In this document: in pieces, positions 1 to 9,225 of the stretch
How positions within the stretch are numbered: position 1 is the first letter of the stretch
Layout of the letters: each line of letters begins with the position of its first letter
From: Flavobacterium sp. 1
GTDB taxonomy: Bacteria; Bacteroidota; Bacteroidia; Flavobacteriales; Flavobacteriaceae
DNA: 64,000 nt
Assembly (NCBI RefSeq): GCF_002797935.1
Contig: NZ_PGER01000001.1
Span: 4,526,001 to 4,590,000, forward strand
Direction: 5' to 3'
Notes under the pieces: model-generated
Told to the model about the DNA's origin: nothing
Database searches by the model: none
The model's input: the letters and a program-made list of their open reading frames with translations, nothing else
Made by a program: the position numbers and the translations under genes

Positions 1-393
1 ATTATTTTGCTATTCTGATTAGCTAGAAAACAGAACATACAACGTGTTTTTATTTGTAGTCTTTTTAATAGGTAATACAAGTTTTTCTCGTTTTTTTTCT
101 CAAGTTTTTTAATTTCACAATAAAAAGTTAATTGTTTCTGGAAAGATAATAATTGTAATAAAAAAACACTTTGGTGTCAGTAAATCCAAGTATTCCTATT
201 GTGTAATTTAAAAGTTAATTAATTGAAGTAATATCTTTTTATCGTGCTTTTTTTTATATATAATAAAAAAATATTTAATTTTTACAGGATGGGGCAGGAT
301 AGTAAGAGTGAGATGAACATGTATATTTGATCGTTAAGAAATAATCAAAAAAGTTAAAAAAAGTATAAATGTTTATCAGCAATTTTATTTAAA
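1..393. other. AT-rich upstream region of the SusCD-FAS1 operon
   Basis: No gene is seen here. The stretch is very AT-rich, with long T and A runs. A box TATATTTG at 322-329 fits the Bacteroidota -7 consensus TAnnTTTG and lies 64 bases before the first start codon. No TTG/TTTG is found 19-21 bases upstream of it, so the promoter call is only tentative. An unusually G-rich patch (GGATGGGGCAGGATAG, 287-302) sits just before the box, where a -33 element would be expected, and could be an activator site. This region probably holds the only promoter for the seven genes that follow. Confidence 0.4.
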
Positions 394-2616
394 ATGAAGA
401 AAAGATTACACTACTATTTACTTGTTATACCCCTTCTAGCCTTATTTTTTGGCTGTAGTTCAGATGTATATGATGAATACTATGCGCGTCCTGCGAATCT
501 TGAAGATCCAATTTATCAACAATTGGAAGCAAAAGGGAATTTTAAAAATTTAACGGTCTTAATTGACAAAGCAGGTTATAAAGATATTTTAGGAAAAGCA
601 GGATATTGGACTATGTTTGCTCCTAATGATGTTGCTTTTACTAAATTTTTCCAAGAGCAAGGTATCTCAGATGTAACTAAAATAGATGATGCTACTGCTG
701 CTAAAATTGTTAAATATGCGCTTGTTTATAATGCTTTTATGAAGGACAAATTATCTGATTACCAATCATCAAAAGGTTGGGTAGTAGATAATGCTTACCG
801 AAGAAGAACTGCATTTTATGATGGTTTTGTGACTAAAACTATTAATGGTCAGCCGATGGTTATAGTAGGATCCAACCGTAATGGCGGTTATATTTCAGGA
901 GATAATAACAATAAGTATATTACTTATTTTACGGATGAATATTTTAAGGCTAAAAGTTTGAGTTCTTATGATTTTAATTATTTCTATCCAGGTAAAGAGT
1001 ACACAGGATTTAATGTTTTTGATTCAAAAGTACTAGAAGCTGATATTGTTGCTGAAAATGGTGTTATTCATGAAGTAGATAAGGTAAGTCTCCCATTAAT
1101 GAATATAGATCAGTATCTGGAGCAAAATAGTAAATACAGCTTGTTTCGTAAAATACTTGAAGAGAATCTTGCTAGTTATGTTTTTTTTCAACCTGCTACA
1201 ACAGATTATTATAATTATACTGGTAAATCAGACAAGGTTTACGTTAAATTGTACGATCCTACTTTGGCATTTTCACCTAATAATGAAAACTTTGTAAAAA
1301 CAGACGACAATGACGGCCAGTCTGATGCCTATACGCTGATTGCTCCAGAAGATGCTGCTTTACAGACTTTTGTGGATAAAATTCTTCTTAAAAATTATCC
1401 TTCTCTTGATAAATTGCCAAAATATGTTTTTCAAGATTTAATAAATGCACACATGGTGCAAGGTGCTTTATGGCCTTCAAAGAATGATTTAGCAAATGGG
1501 TTGAAAGAAGATTTAACATTTAATTTTGCAACTGATATTATTGAGAAGAAAGTTTTAAGTAACGGATTTTTTTATGGTGCTAACAAAGTGCAGAAATCCA
1601 ATTTATTTTATACTGTTTATACTTCTGCTTATCTCGATCCTAAATATAGTTTTGCAACTAAAATTTTTAATGACGGTTCTGGTATCAAAGAAATGATTAG
1701 TAATATAAAAACTAAATATACTATTTTCTTACCATCTGATACGGTATTAATTGGTCTTGGTTTCAATTGGGACTCAAGATTTCTACAATGGGTATATGTT
1801 AATCCTGTAACTGCACAAAGTGAAAGCGGAAGTGCCGCCAGAAATAGATTAGTAAGACTCTTTTATAATTGTATCGTTCTTACGCCTAAAGGGGAGTTGG
1901 ATAACATTGCAACTACTTCTGGTATTATCCGTACAGGAGATAATGAATTGCCAGGGGAGTATATACAATGGTCTAACAGCAAAGTGTATGCGGCTGGTGA
2001 TGTTGCATATGGAACTGTAACTAAAGTAATAGGAAAAGAATTGCAGGAAAATGGGATCACCTATTATGTTGATAGTTTTCCACAATTCTCTACTGAATTA
2101 CAAGGTTTGGTTATCAAGCGTTTAGCAGCAAGTAATGTTGAATTCAACAGTTTCTATCAATATCTTGCAAATTCTAAAATTTTCAATTCTTCAACAGGAA
2201 AAATTGAAGGGGTAGATATAGGCACTTCTTATACTTTTATAATCCCAAATAAAGCGGCTATCGCAAGAGCGGTTACTGCAAAACTCCTTCCTGCTTCACC
2301 TAATCCAGCGTTACAGACAACAGGAGAAAAAGACATGGTTGCCGATTTTATACAATACCATATTATTGTTAATAAAACGGCTTCAAATGACGGATTGACT
2401 ACTGGACAATGGGAAACATTAAGAAAAAATACGCAAGGAGACAAAACTTATGTTGGAGTAATTAGTGATGGTGCAACTAGGACATTGTCGTTTAAAGATG
2501 AATCAGGTAATGAAAATGCAGCTGCTAATTTTATACAAGCAAGCAGTAATAATTTAGCAGACAGGTCTTTAATCCATTTAGTAGACAACTATCTTAAACT
2601 TAGAGAAATAAAATGA
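394..2616 (+). CDS. Multi-domain fasciclin (FAS1) surface lipoprotein
   Basis: The 740-residue protein starts with a lipoprotein signal peptide ending in the lipobox LFFGC (Cys about residue 21), followed by SSD, so it is probably a membrane-anchored and perhaps surface-exposed lipoprotein. FAS1 repeats are recognised from the H1-type motif and the closing NGVIHxVDxV motif. The first spans roughly residues 35-232 (TMFAPNDVAF near 73, ENGVIHEVDKV near 221). More divergent repeats lie near 245-410 (YTLIAPEDAA), 415-565 (YTIFLPSDTV and ENGITYYVDS) and 575-740 (YTFIIPNKAA and LIHLVDNY). FAS1 domains are known for adhesion and protein or glycan contacts. The stop overlaps the next gene, a SusC receptor, by 4 bases (ATGA), so the two are translationally coupled. 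The ligand is unknown. Confidence 0.88.
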   Translation: MKKRLHYYLLVIPLLALFFGCSSDVYDEYYARPANLEDPIYQQLEAKGNFKNLTVLIDKAGYKDILGKAGYWTMFAPNDVAFTKFFQEQGISDVTKIDDATAAKIVKYALVYNAFMKDKLSDYQSSKGWVVDNAYRRRTAFYDGFVTKTINGQPMVIVGSNRNGGYISGDNNNKYITYFTDEYFKAKSLSSYDFNYFYPGKEYTGFNVFDSKVLEADIVAENGVIHEVDKVSLPLMNIDQYLEQNSKYSLFRKILEENLASYVFFQPATTDYYNYTGKSDKVYVKLYDPTLAFSPNNENFVKTDDNDGQSDAYTLIAPEDAALQTFVDKILLKNYPSLDKLPKYVFQDLINAHMVQGALWPSKNDLANGLKEDLTFNFATDIIEKKVLSNGFFYGANKVQKSNLFYTVYTSAYLDPKYSFATKIFNDGSGIKEMISNIKTKYTIFLPSDTVLIGLGFNWDSRFLQWVYVNPVTAQSESGSAARNRLVRLFYNCIVLTPKGELDNIATTSGIIRTGDNELPGEYIQWSNSKVYAAGDVAYGTVTKVIGKELQENGITYYVDSFPQFSTELQGLVIKRLAASNVEFNSFYQYLANSKIFNSSTGKIEGVDIGTSYTFIIPNKAAIARAVTAKLLPASPNPALQTTGEKDMVADFIQYHIIVNKTASNDGLTTGQWETLRKNTQGDKTYVGVISDGATRTLSFKDESGNENAAANFIQASSNNLADRSLIHLVDNYLKLREIK

Positions 2617-5600
2617 GACAACAAATTACAAATATATTTTACAGTTTTGCATTTGCTTGTGTTATTCTGGCTGTTTTACCAGTTTTGGCACAACAAGGGA
2701 ATAAAACTTTTTTAGTCCGTGGTCAGGTTATTGACTCAAGTGATAAATTAAGTGTGCCAGGAGCTACTATTGCAGAACAAGATGCTGAAAATCGTACCAT
2801 TTCTGGGGCAGTTTCAGATATTGATGGAAATTTTGCTATACGGGTAAAGGATCCAAATAACAAGTTATTTATTTCTACTATAGGATATAAATCGCAACGC
2901 ATTGAAATTAAAGGTAGAGAATCAATTAAAGTTTTACTTGTTTCTACTGTAGAATCACTTACCGAGGTAGTTGTTATTAGTGCGAAAAAGGCTGACAATG
3001 GTTTAATGAAAATTGATGACCGAAATAGGACCACTAGTTCAATTAGTATAAACGCTGCAGACTTAGCTTATACACAAGCAGCAAGTATTGATGAAGCTTT
3101 ACAGGGACGTATGGCTGGTGTAGATATTACAGCAGATAGTGGTGATCCTGGAGCAGGTATGCAAATCAGAATTAGAGGGACATCTTCAATTTCTGGATCT
3201 TCAGACCCTTTAATTGTAGTAGATGGAATGCCTTATGAAACAACTATACCAGCAGATTTTAACTTTGGTACGGCCGATGAACAAAGTTATTCAGCTTTAT
3301 TAAATATTGCTCAAACAGATATTGAAACGATAACTGTTTTAAAAGATGCTGCTGCTACTGCAATGTGGGGTTCTCGAGCCGCCAGTGGAGTTTTATTAAT
3401 TACTACTAAACGTGGAGGAGTAAGTGCGCCAAAAATTACGTATACTTTTAAACAGACTTTTTCTAAAACACCTTCTACAGTTCCAATGTTGAATGGAGAT
3501 CAGTATTCTCAGTTGATTCCAGAAGAATATATGAATAGAAACGGTGTACCGTTGAATACTCTGACGGTTAAAGAGTTTCAATATGATCCTCAGGATGTTT
3601 ACTATTTTAAAAATTACGGACAAAATACAGATTGGATAGATGCCATTACGCAAACAGGTAAAACTGGAGAGCACAACCTTTCTCTACTAGGAGGGGGAGA
3701 AAAAGCAAGATATTTTAGTTCCATTGGTTATTATAATTCCAAAGGGGTGACTAAAGGGACTGGGTTGGAGAAATTGAATGCCAGATTGAATTTAGATTAT
3801 GTTGTTTCTGATCGTATTAGATTTAGAACCGATATTGCTTATTCACATAATGATACGCAGCGTAACTATGTAAATAATTTTAGTAGTAATGATGATAAGG
3901 ATCTATTGCGTGGTGTTGCTTATATTAAAATGCCAAATATGAGTATTTTTGAATATGATGAAATGGGAAATCTTACACCCAATTATTTTACGCCGGCTTC
4001 AAATGTTCAAGGTACTTATTCAGGTACTTATAATCCAGTAGCAATGGCCGAATTTGCGACAAATAATCAAGTGGTAGATCGTATAACACCCCATTTTAAT
4101 GTGAATGTCGATATTATTCCTAAAGTATTATTTTCTACATTTGATTTGCAATTTGATTATAGCAGTACAAAAATTAAAACTTTTTTACCACAAAATGCCA
4201 CAGGACGTCCTTTTACTGAAACCGTTGTAAATAGAGCATCTGATGCTGATATTGACCAATCTGGTATTATAACAAAAACCAACTTTGTTTATCAGCCAGA
4301 CTTGGGAGAAAAACAAAATTTACAAGTTTTATTATCATTGCAGACTAATGATTCTAAGTCTACTTCGTATGAAGCAATGACATCAAACACAGCTTCATCT
4401 TTATTAACAGATCCATCGATTCCATCAAGAACTCAAAATTCAGAATTGACCCTAAAAAGTGGTTATGGTCAATATAGAAGTGTTGGTGCAGTAACAAGTG
4501 TACAATATGGACTGCTGGATCGTTATATCATTAATTTGGGTTTGCGTGCTGATGGAAATTCCAGATTTGGTCCTGAAAACAGATATGGTTATTTCCCTTC
4601 TATATCGACTCGTTGGAGGGTTTCTGGGGAGCCTTTTATGAAAAATATTACAGCAATTAACGATTTGAGTATTAAAGCCAGTTACGGAGAATCTGGTAGG
4701 GCTCCAAATTCTGATTATCGTTTTTATAATGTTTATACGAACTATAGTACCCAGTATTTAGATCTTAATGGCGTAATACCTTCTAACATTGAATTGAGTA
4801 ATTTACGCTGGGAAAAATTAAAAGGTACCAACTTAGGTTTCACCTTGCAAATGTTTAAAAACCGTGTTATGATAGATCTTGATTTGTATAAAAACTTGAC
4901 TACAGATTTGATTTCTAAAGATCTTCAATTAACTAGTGTTTCGGGTTACAATAAGGTGGATCAGAACGTTGGAACATTAGAAAATAAAGGATTTGAATTA
5001 AATCTTAATACAACTCCTTATAGATCGAAACATTGGAAAGTTGATTTTAATTTCAATATTTCAAGTAATGAAAACACTATTAAAGAAATTTCAGAATATT
5101 ATCCAAGTGAGAGTGGAAATACTGATAAAAATGGGGAATATAAGCGTTTCCTTCAAGTTGATAACCCATTTGGCTCATTCTACGGATACCGTTTCAAAGG
5201 AGTTTATAAAGATTTGGAAGCTACAAAGGCTACAGATGCCAACGGAAATAAAATTGTAGGGCCTAATGGAGAACAAGTATTGATGCGTTTCAATTATCCA
5301 ATTACAGATTATACGTTTCAGCCTGGAGATGCTAAATATGAAGATATCAACCATGATGGTAACATTGATAGTCGTGACGTAGTTTATTTAGGAAATAGTA
5401 ATCCTAAATTTATTGGAGGTTTTGGACCTAATATAACTCTTAATAACCAATTCAAGCTAATGCTTTTCTTTAGTTATAGATTAGGTTATGATGTTGTCAA
5501 TGGTGCCGATATGAAGGCTACTAATATGTATTCATATAGTAATCAAAGTACAGCTGTTTTATCTAGATGGCGCAATCCTGGCGATGTAACGGATATGCCT

Positions 5601-5903
5601 AGAGCACTTTATGGATCGGGGTATAACTGGTTAGGCTCAGATCGTTATGTTGAAAATGCTTCTTTTATGCGTCTTCGTTCAGTTACCTTCAGTTATATTT
5701 TGGGTAAAAACTTAGTAAAAAAGTTAAGACTGCAGGATGTGAACTGTTATATAACTGCAGATAATATAATCACTTTTACTAACTATAAAGGTCAGGATCC
5801 TGAAGTAAATATGAAAAGTGGAGATCCTTTTGCCATTGCAATTGATAATTCTAGTACTCCACCAACAAAACGTGTTACACTTGGAGTTACACTTCGTTTC
5901 TAA
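2613..5903 (+). CDS. SusC/RagA-type TonB-dependent outer-membrane receptor
   Basis: At 1096 residues this has the normal SusC length. Domains in order are a signal peptide ending near LAQQG; a carboxypeptidase-regulatory-like domain (about 33-110, with VRGQVID and GNFAI); a TonB-box-like stretch LTEVVVISA; the plug, with IRIRGTSSISG near 185, PLIVVDGMPYE and the SusC signature DIETITVLKDAAATAMWGSRA; and a long beta-barrel ending in RVTLGVTLRF with the expected C-terminal Phe. SusC proteins import ligands across the outer membrane using TonB energy with a SusD lid, and the SusD gene follows after 16 bases. The start codon overlaps the FAS1 gene upstream. The substrate cannot be inferred, because no degradative enzyme is encoded nearby. 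Confidence 0.95.
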   Translation: MRQQITNIFYSFAFACVILAVLPVLAQQGNKTFLVRGQVIDSSDKLSVPGATIAEQDAENRTISGAVSDIDGNFAIRVKDPNNKLFISTIGYKSQRIEIKGRESIKVLLVSTVESLTEVVVISAKKADNGLMKIDDRNRTTSSISINAADLAYTQAASIDEALQGRMAGVDITADSGDPGAGMQIRIRGTSSISGSSDPLIVVDGMPYETTIPADFNFGTADEQSYSALLNIAQTDIETITVLKDAAATAMWGSRAASGVLLITTKRGGVSAPKITYTFKQTFSKTPSTVPMLNGDQYSQLIPEEYMNRNGVPLNTLTVKEFQYDPQDVYYFKNYGQNTDWIDAITQTGKTGEHNLSLLGGGEKARYFSSIGYYNSKGVTKGTGLEKLNARLNLDYVVSDRIRFRTDIAYSHNDTQRNYVNNFSSNDDKDLLRGVAYIKMPNMSIFEYDEMGNLTPNYFTPASNVQGTYSGTYNPVAMAEFATNNQVVDRITPHFNVNVDIIPKVLFSTFDLQFDYSSTKIKTFLPQNATGRPFTETVVNRASDADIDQSGIITKTNFVYQPDLGEKQNLQVLLSLQTNDSKSTSYEAMTSNTASSLLTDPSIPSRTQNSELTLKSGYGQYRSVGAVTSVQYGLLDRYIINLGLRADGNSRFGPENRYGYFPSISTRWRVSGEPFMKNITAINDLSIKASYGESGRAPNSDYRFYNVYTNYSTQYLDLNGVIPSNIELSNLRWEKLKGTNLGFTLQMFKNRVMIDLDLYKNLTTDLISKDLQLTSVSGYNKVDQNVGTLENKGFELNLNTTPYRSKHWKVDFNFNISSNENTIKEISEYYPSESGNTDKNGEYKRFLQVDNPFGSFYGYRFKGVYKDLEATKATDANGNKIVGPNGEQVLMRFNYPITDYTFQPGDAKYEDINHDGNIDSRDVVYLGNSNPKFIGGFGPNITLNNQFKLMLFFSYRLGYDVVNGADMKATNMYSYSNQSTAVLSRWRNPGDVTDMPRALYGSGYNWLGSDRYVENASFMRLRSVTFSYILGKNLVKKLRLQDVNCYITADNIITFTNYKGQDPEVNMKSGDPFAIAIDNSSTPPTKRVTLGVTLRF

Positions 5904-5919
5904 TAATAAAATTTGAATT

Positions 5920-7419
5920 ATGCAAACTAAAATAAAAACAATTCTAGCAATCTTTATCCTATTTGTCTGTACGGCTTCGTGTGATGATTATTTAGATTTA
6001 AAGCCGCAAGACGGAATTATCCGTGGTGAATTTTGGAAAACTAAAGAAGATATTCAAGCCGCTGTTGCCGGAATTTATTCGTCTTTGTTAAAACCGCCTC
6101 CAGGAGTAGCTGATTTGACGATGACTGAATATTTATTCATGTACGGAGATTTAAGAGGGGATATGGTTGCTCCAGGGCAGAATGTAACGGAGGATGAGAG
6201 AGATATCATGAACTCAAATATTACAGCGTCTAATAGTCTGACCAATTGGGATGCATTTTACAGAACTATTAATTACTGTAATACTGTAATTGATTTGGCA
6301 CCTGCTGTCAAAGAAAAGGATCCTACCTTGACTCAAGAGCAATTAAATCATTTTCTTTCAGAAGCTTTAGCTATAAGAGCCTATTTGTATTTTACATTGG
6401 CTCGTACTTTTAGAGATGTGCCTTTAAAATTAACCGCTACATTAACCGATCAAGATAATTTTCAATTGCCAGTTACACTTCAAAAAGATGTATTTGCACA
6501 GGTAATCAAAGACCTTAAATTAGCAGAAGGATATGCCGTTGAAGATTATGGCAACAATCCATATAATAAAGGACGTATCACTGTTTATGCGATTAATGCG
6601 CTGCAGGCAGATGTTTATTTATGGACAGATAATTATCAAGAGGCATTGATTGCCACTAACAAAGTAATAGATTCTAAAAAATTTAGTTTGTACCAATCTT
6701 CAAATTACGGCACTTGGTATAATACCGTGTTTGCCAATGGAAATTCCGTTGAAAGTATTTTCGAATTCCAATATACTGCAGCAAATTTAGGCCCTTTTTA
6801 TAATATCTTTTTACAAAGACCACAGTTTATTATTTCTGCTACAGTAGCAGAAAAGGTTTTTGGAGTTGATTTTGATGATCTGAGTAAGAGAGATATTCGT
6901 GGTGACTTTGCTTCTATAGTTGCTTCATTCAATTTGATTTATAAATATATAGGAGATAGCGAAGGCACAAAAGAATTGCAAGATTCAGACACCCATTGGT
7001 TTGTCTATCGCTATGGTGATGTGTTACTATTGAAAGCGGAAGCTCTTGCCGAATTAAATCAAGGGGCAGAAGCACTTGCAATTATTGATGATATTAGACT
7101 AAAACGTCGTGCAATTGCTCAAACTGCTCAGTCTGTTGATGCTTCAAGTAAAAATGGTGTTATAGATTATGTATTAGCGGAACGTTCTCGTGAATTGGCT
7201 TTTGAAGGTAAACGCTGGTTTGATATGCTTAGAGTTGCCAGAAGAAATAACTACGCACGAAAAGACATTCTTATTAATGCTGCTATTGAGAATGCTCCAG
7301 CCGATCAGCAGCAATCTATAATAGCCAAATTACAAGATCCTAACAGTCATTATTTGCCTATTAACACGGGCGAACTTTATACAAATAAAGCACTTGTACA
7401 AAATCCATTTTATAAATAA
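5920..7419 (+). CDS. SusD/RagB-family surface lipoprotein
   Basis: The 499-residue protein has a lipoprotein signal (FVCTASC) followed by the typical mature SusD start DDYLDLKPQDGI. The N-terminal SusD-like part (about 25-200) is rich in aromatic and TPR-like helices such as ALAIRAYLYFTLARTFRDVPL. The RagB/SusD C-terminal part contains the conserved RSRELAFEGKRWFDMLRVAR near residue 425. SusD proteins sit on the cell surface and hand ligand to the partner SusC, here encoded just upstream. The gene is followed after 14 bases by another FAS1 lipoprotein, so all are likely co-transcribed. Sequence quality and length are ordinary for the family; the ligand is unknown. Confidence 0.95.
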   Translation: MQTKIKTILAIFILFVCTASCDDYLDLKPQDGIIRGEFWKTKEDIQAAVAGIYSSLLKPPPGVADLTMTEYLFMYGDLRGDMVAPGQNVTEDERDIMNSNITASNSLTNWDAFYRTINYCNTVIDLAPAVKEKDPTLTQEQLNHFLSEALAIRAYLYFTLARTFRDVPLKLTATLTDQDNFQLPVTLQKDVFAQVIKDLKLAEGYAVEDYGNNPYNKGRITVYAINALQADVYLWTDNYQEALIATNKVIDSKKFSLYQSSNYGTWYNTVFANGNSVESIFEFQYTAANLGPFYNIFLQRPQFIISATVAEKVFGVDFDDLSKRDIRGDFASIVASFNLIYKYIGDSEGTKELQDSDTHWFVYRYGDVLLLKAEALAELNQGAEALAIIDDIRLKRRAIAQTAQSVDASSKNGVIDYVLAERSRELAFEGKRWFDMLRVARRNNYARKDILINAAIENAPADQQQSIIAKLQDPNSHYLPINTGELYTNKALVQNPFYK

Positions 7420-7433
7420 TAAATAAATAAGAC

Positions 7434-9185
7434 ATGAAAAGATTATTAAGATTACCTAGCCTCTTGAGACTTACTTTAGTGTTTTTGATTGTTCTGATGT
7501 TTCAAAGCTGTACAGAGCAAAAAATAAAGGAAAGTACGGATGATACTCTTAATATAACCGAATATTTAAGAGTTAATACCGAATATTCTATGTTTTTAGA
7601 AATTCTGGATATTACGAATTATGCTTCATATATGAATACGTATGGGACTTTTACATTATTCCTCCCAACTAATGATGCTGTAAAACAGTATTTAAAGGAT
7701 TTGGGTGTTAGTTCATTAAAAGAAGTTCCAGTAGAAGATTTGAAAAATATAGCTAAACTGCATATTTTAGATAAAACAATAACAACATCTTCATTTACCG
7801 ATGGTAAGATTGCAACTCCTAGTTTATATGGTCAATTTTTAATAACTGGAGCTACAAATATCAATGGTGTTGCTAGTGAAACTGTTAATAAGACATCAAA
7901 TATTATAATTTCTAACATAATAGCAGGAAATGGAATTATTCATGCTATTGATAAAGTGTTGCGTGTTGCTGATAAAACAGTGGCTGCAAGTATTGAATCA
8001 GATATAAATCTTTCTTTATTTACCGAAGTTTTAAAAGCTACAGGATGGTATGAGAAATTAAATAAACCTATTGTTTATGACGAAAATAAAGTTGGTAGTT
8101 TTTTAACGGTTTTAGGAGAAAGCAATGCAGTTTTGAATAAAGCTGGCTTTAACACCTTAGAAGATTTAAAGAAAAGATATAGTCATTTAAAAGACCCAAC
8201 TAACCCTGCAGATAGTTTGAATTTATATGTACAATACCATGTATTGCCTAATTTAATTTATTTAAGTGATATGGCAATAACACCTGTGTTTGAAACTAAG
8301 GCTCCTCTGGAAGTAATTAGCTCACAATTAGATAAACAATCTATTTTATTGAATCATGATATTTTTAATGGAATACAAGAGCAGGGTGTTGCAATAGTAA
8401 GAGATCCAAGTAATACAACCTGTTCTAATGGAGTATTGCATTATGTAGACGGACATTTCACCATTAAAAAACGTGTGGCATCACCAGTTTATTTTGATTT
8501 ATGTAATCAGCCAGAAATGGCAGCCAATGTTGCTAATTATAGAAAAACGGGAGGAGTAGCTTTCAGTTTTGTATTAGGAGGACTTAGTAATGTTACTTGG
8601 ACAGGAAATAAAACATATAATATGACATGGCAGCCTTATGGCGGAGCTGCTAATGGGGATCTTTGGAATATTTTTCGTTTTCGTACTGGTGCAGGAGGTT
8701 TGAATGATATTGAGTTTGACACTCCGGTAATTATCAAAGGGCGTTATAAAATTTGGGTTTCCTATCGTGCAATAGCTAAAGCTTCTACTAATACAAAAGT
8801 GTTTTTTAATGGTGTACAAACCTCTAGAATTATCAATCAGCAAGAAGCTCCAAATGACCCTAGTAATGTTACAACGGGTATAAATGATAGGGTATTAGAG
8901 TCACAAGGTTATAAACGATATATGTTTCCATTTGTTAAGGGTGATGCTCTCAATTCTAGATTTGTAGGTATTGTAGAAGTATTAACCACAGGAAAACATA
9001 AAATTAAATTTGTTACAGATGCTTGTACAGGCTGTAGTGCGGGAGATGCAGACAGGTTCGATATGGTAGAATTTCGTCCAGTAGACATGGATCAGATTTG
9101 GCCAAAATTTAAGCCAGGCTATGGTGGCGGTTTTGTTCAAAGGACCGACGCAACCAAAGGGGATAATGGTAACAGTGGATATTAA
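7434..9185 (+). CDS. FAS1-domain lipoprotein with C-terminal beta-sandwich
   Basis: The protein is 583 residues. A lipoprotein signal ends in MFQSC near residue 26. Two FAS1 domains are visible: about 42-190 (FTLFLPTNDAV and AGNGIIHAIDKV) and about 195-345 (a divergent one, closing with NGVLHYVDGHF). The remaining ~230 residues, from about 355, look like an all-beta module (many Tyr/Trp/Gly, KGRYKIWVSYRA, TTGKHKIKFV) and could be a carbohydrate- or protein-binding sandwich; that is inference from composition only. A CTGC pair (DACTGCSAG) near 530 could bind metal or form a disulfide. It lies between SusD and a second FAS1 lipoprotein in the same operon. A role as an extra surface subunit of the SusCD complex is plausible. 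Confidence 0.85.
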   Translation: MKRLLRLPSLLRLTLVFLIVLMFQSCTEQKIKESTDDTLNITEYLRVNTEYSMFLEILDITNYASYMNTYGTFTLFLPTNDAVKQYLKDLGVSSLKEVPVEDLKNIAKLHILDKTITTSSFTDGKIATPSLYGQFLITGATNINGVASETVNKTSNIIISNIIAGNGIIHAIDKVLRVADKTVAASIESDINLSLFTEVLKATGWYEKLNKPIVYDENKVGSFLTVLGESNAVLNKAGFNTLEDLKKRYSHLKDPTNPADSLNLYVQYHVLPNLIYLSDMAITPVFETKAPLEVISSQLDKQSILLNHDIFNGIQEQGVAIVRDPSNTTCSNGVLHYVDGHFTIKKRVASPVYFDLCNQPEMAANVANYRKTGGVAFSFVLGGLSNVTWTGNKTYNMTWQPYGGAANGDLWNIFRFRTGAGGLNDIEFDTPVIIKGRYKIWVSYRAIAKASTNTKVFFNGVQTSRIINQQEAPNDPSNVTTGINDRVLESQGYKRYMFPFVKGDALNSRFVGIVEVLTTGKHKIKFVTDACTGCSAGDADRFDMVEFRPVDMDQIWPKFKPGYGGGFVQRTDATKGDNGNSGY

Positions 9186-9225
9186 TATTATAAAAGAATA
9201 TAAGTTCAAACTTAATCAAGTAAAA

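Noticed and set aside
1..393. An extra gene or regulator upstream of the SusCD-FAS1 operon
   Set aside because: No open frame of useful length or RNA motif was found; only a tentative -7 box.
9121..9225. Longer start for the second FAS1 lipoprotein
   Set aside because: It would overlap the previous gene by 65 bases and bury the lipoprotein signal inside the protein.
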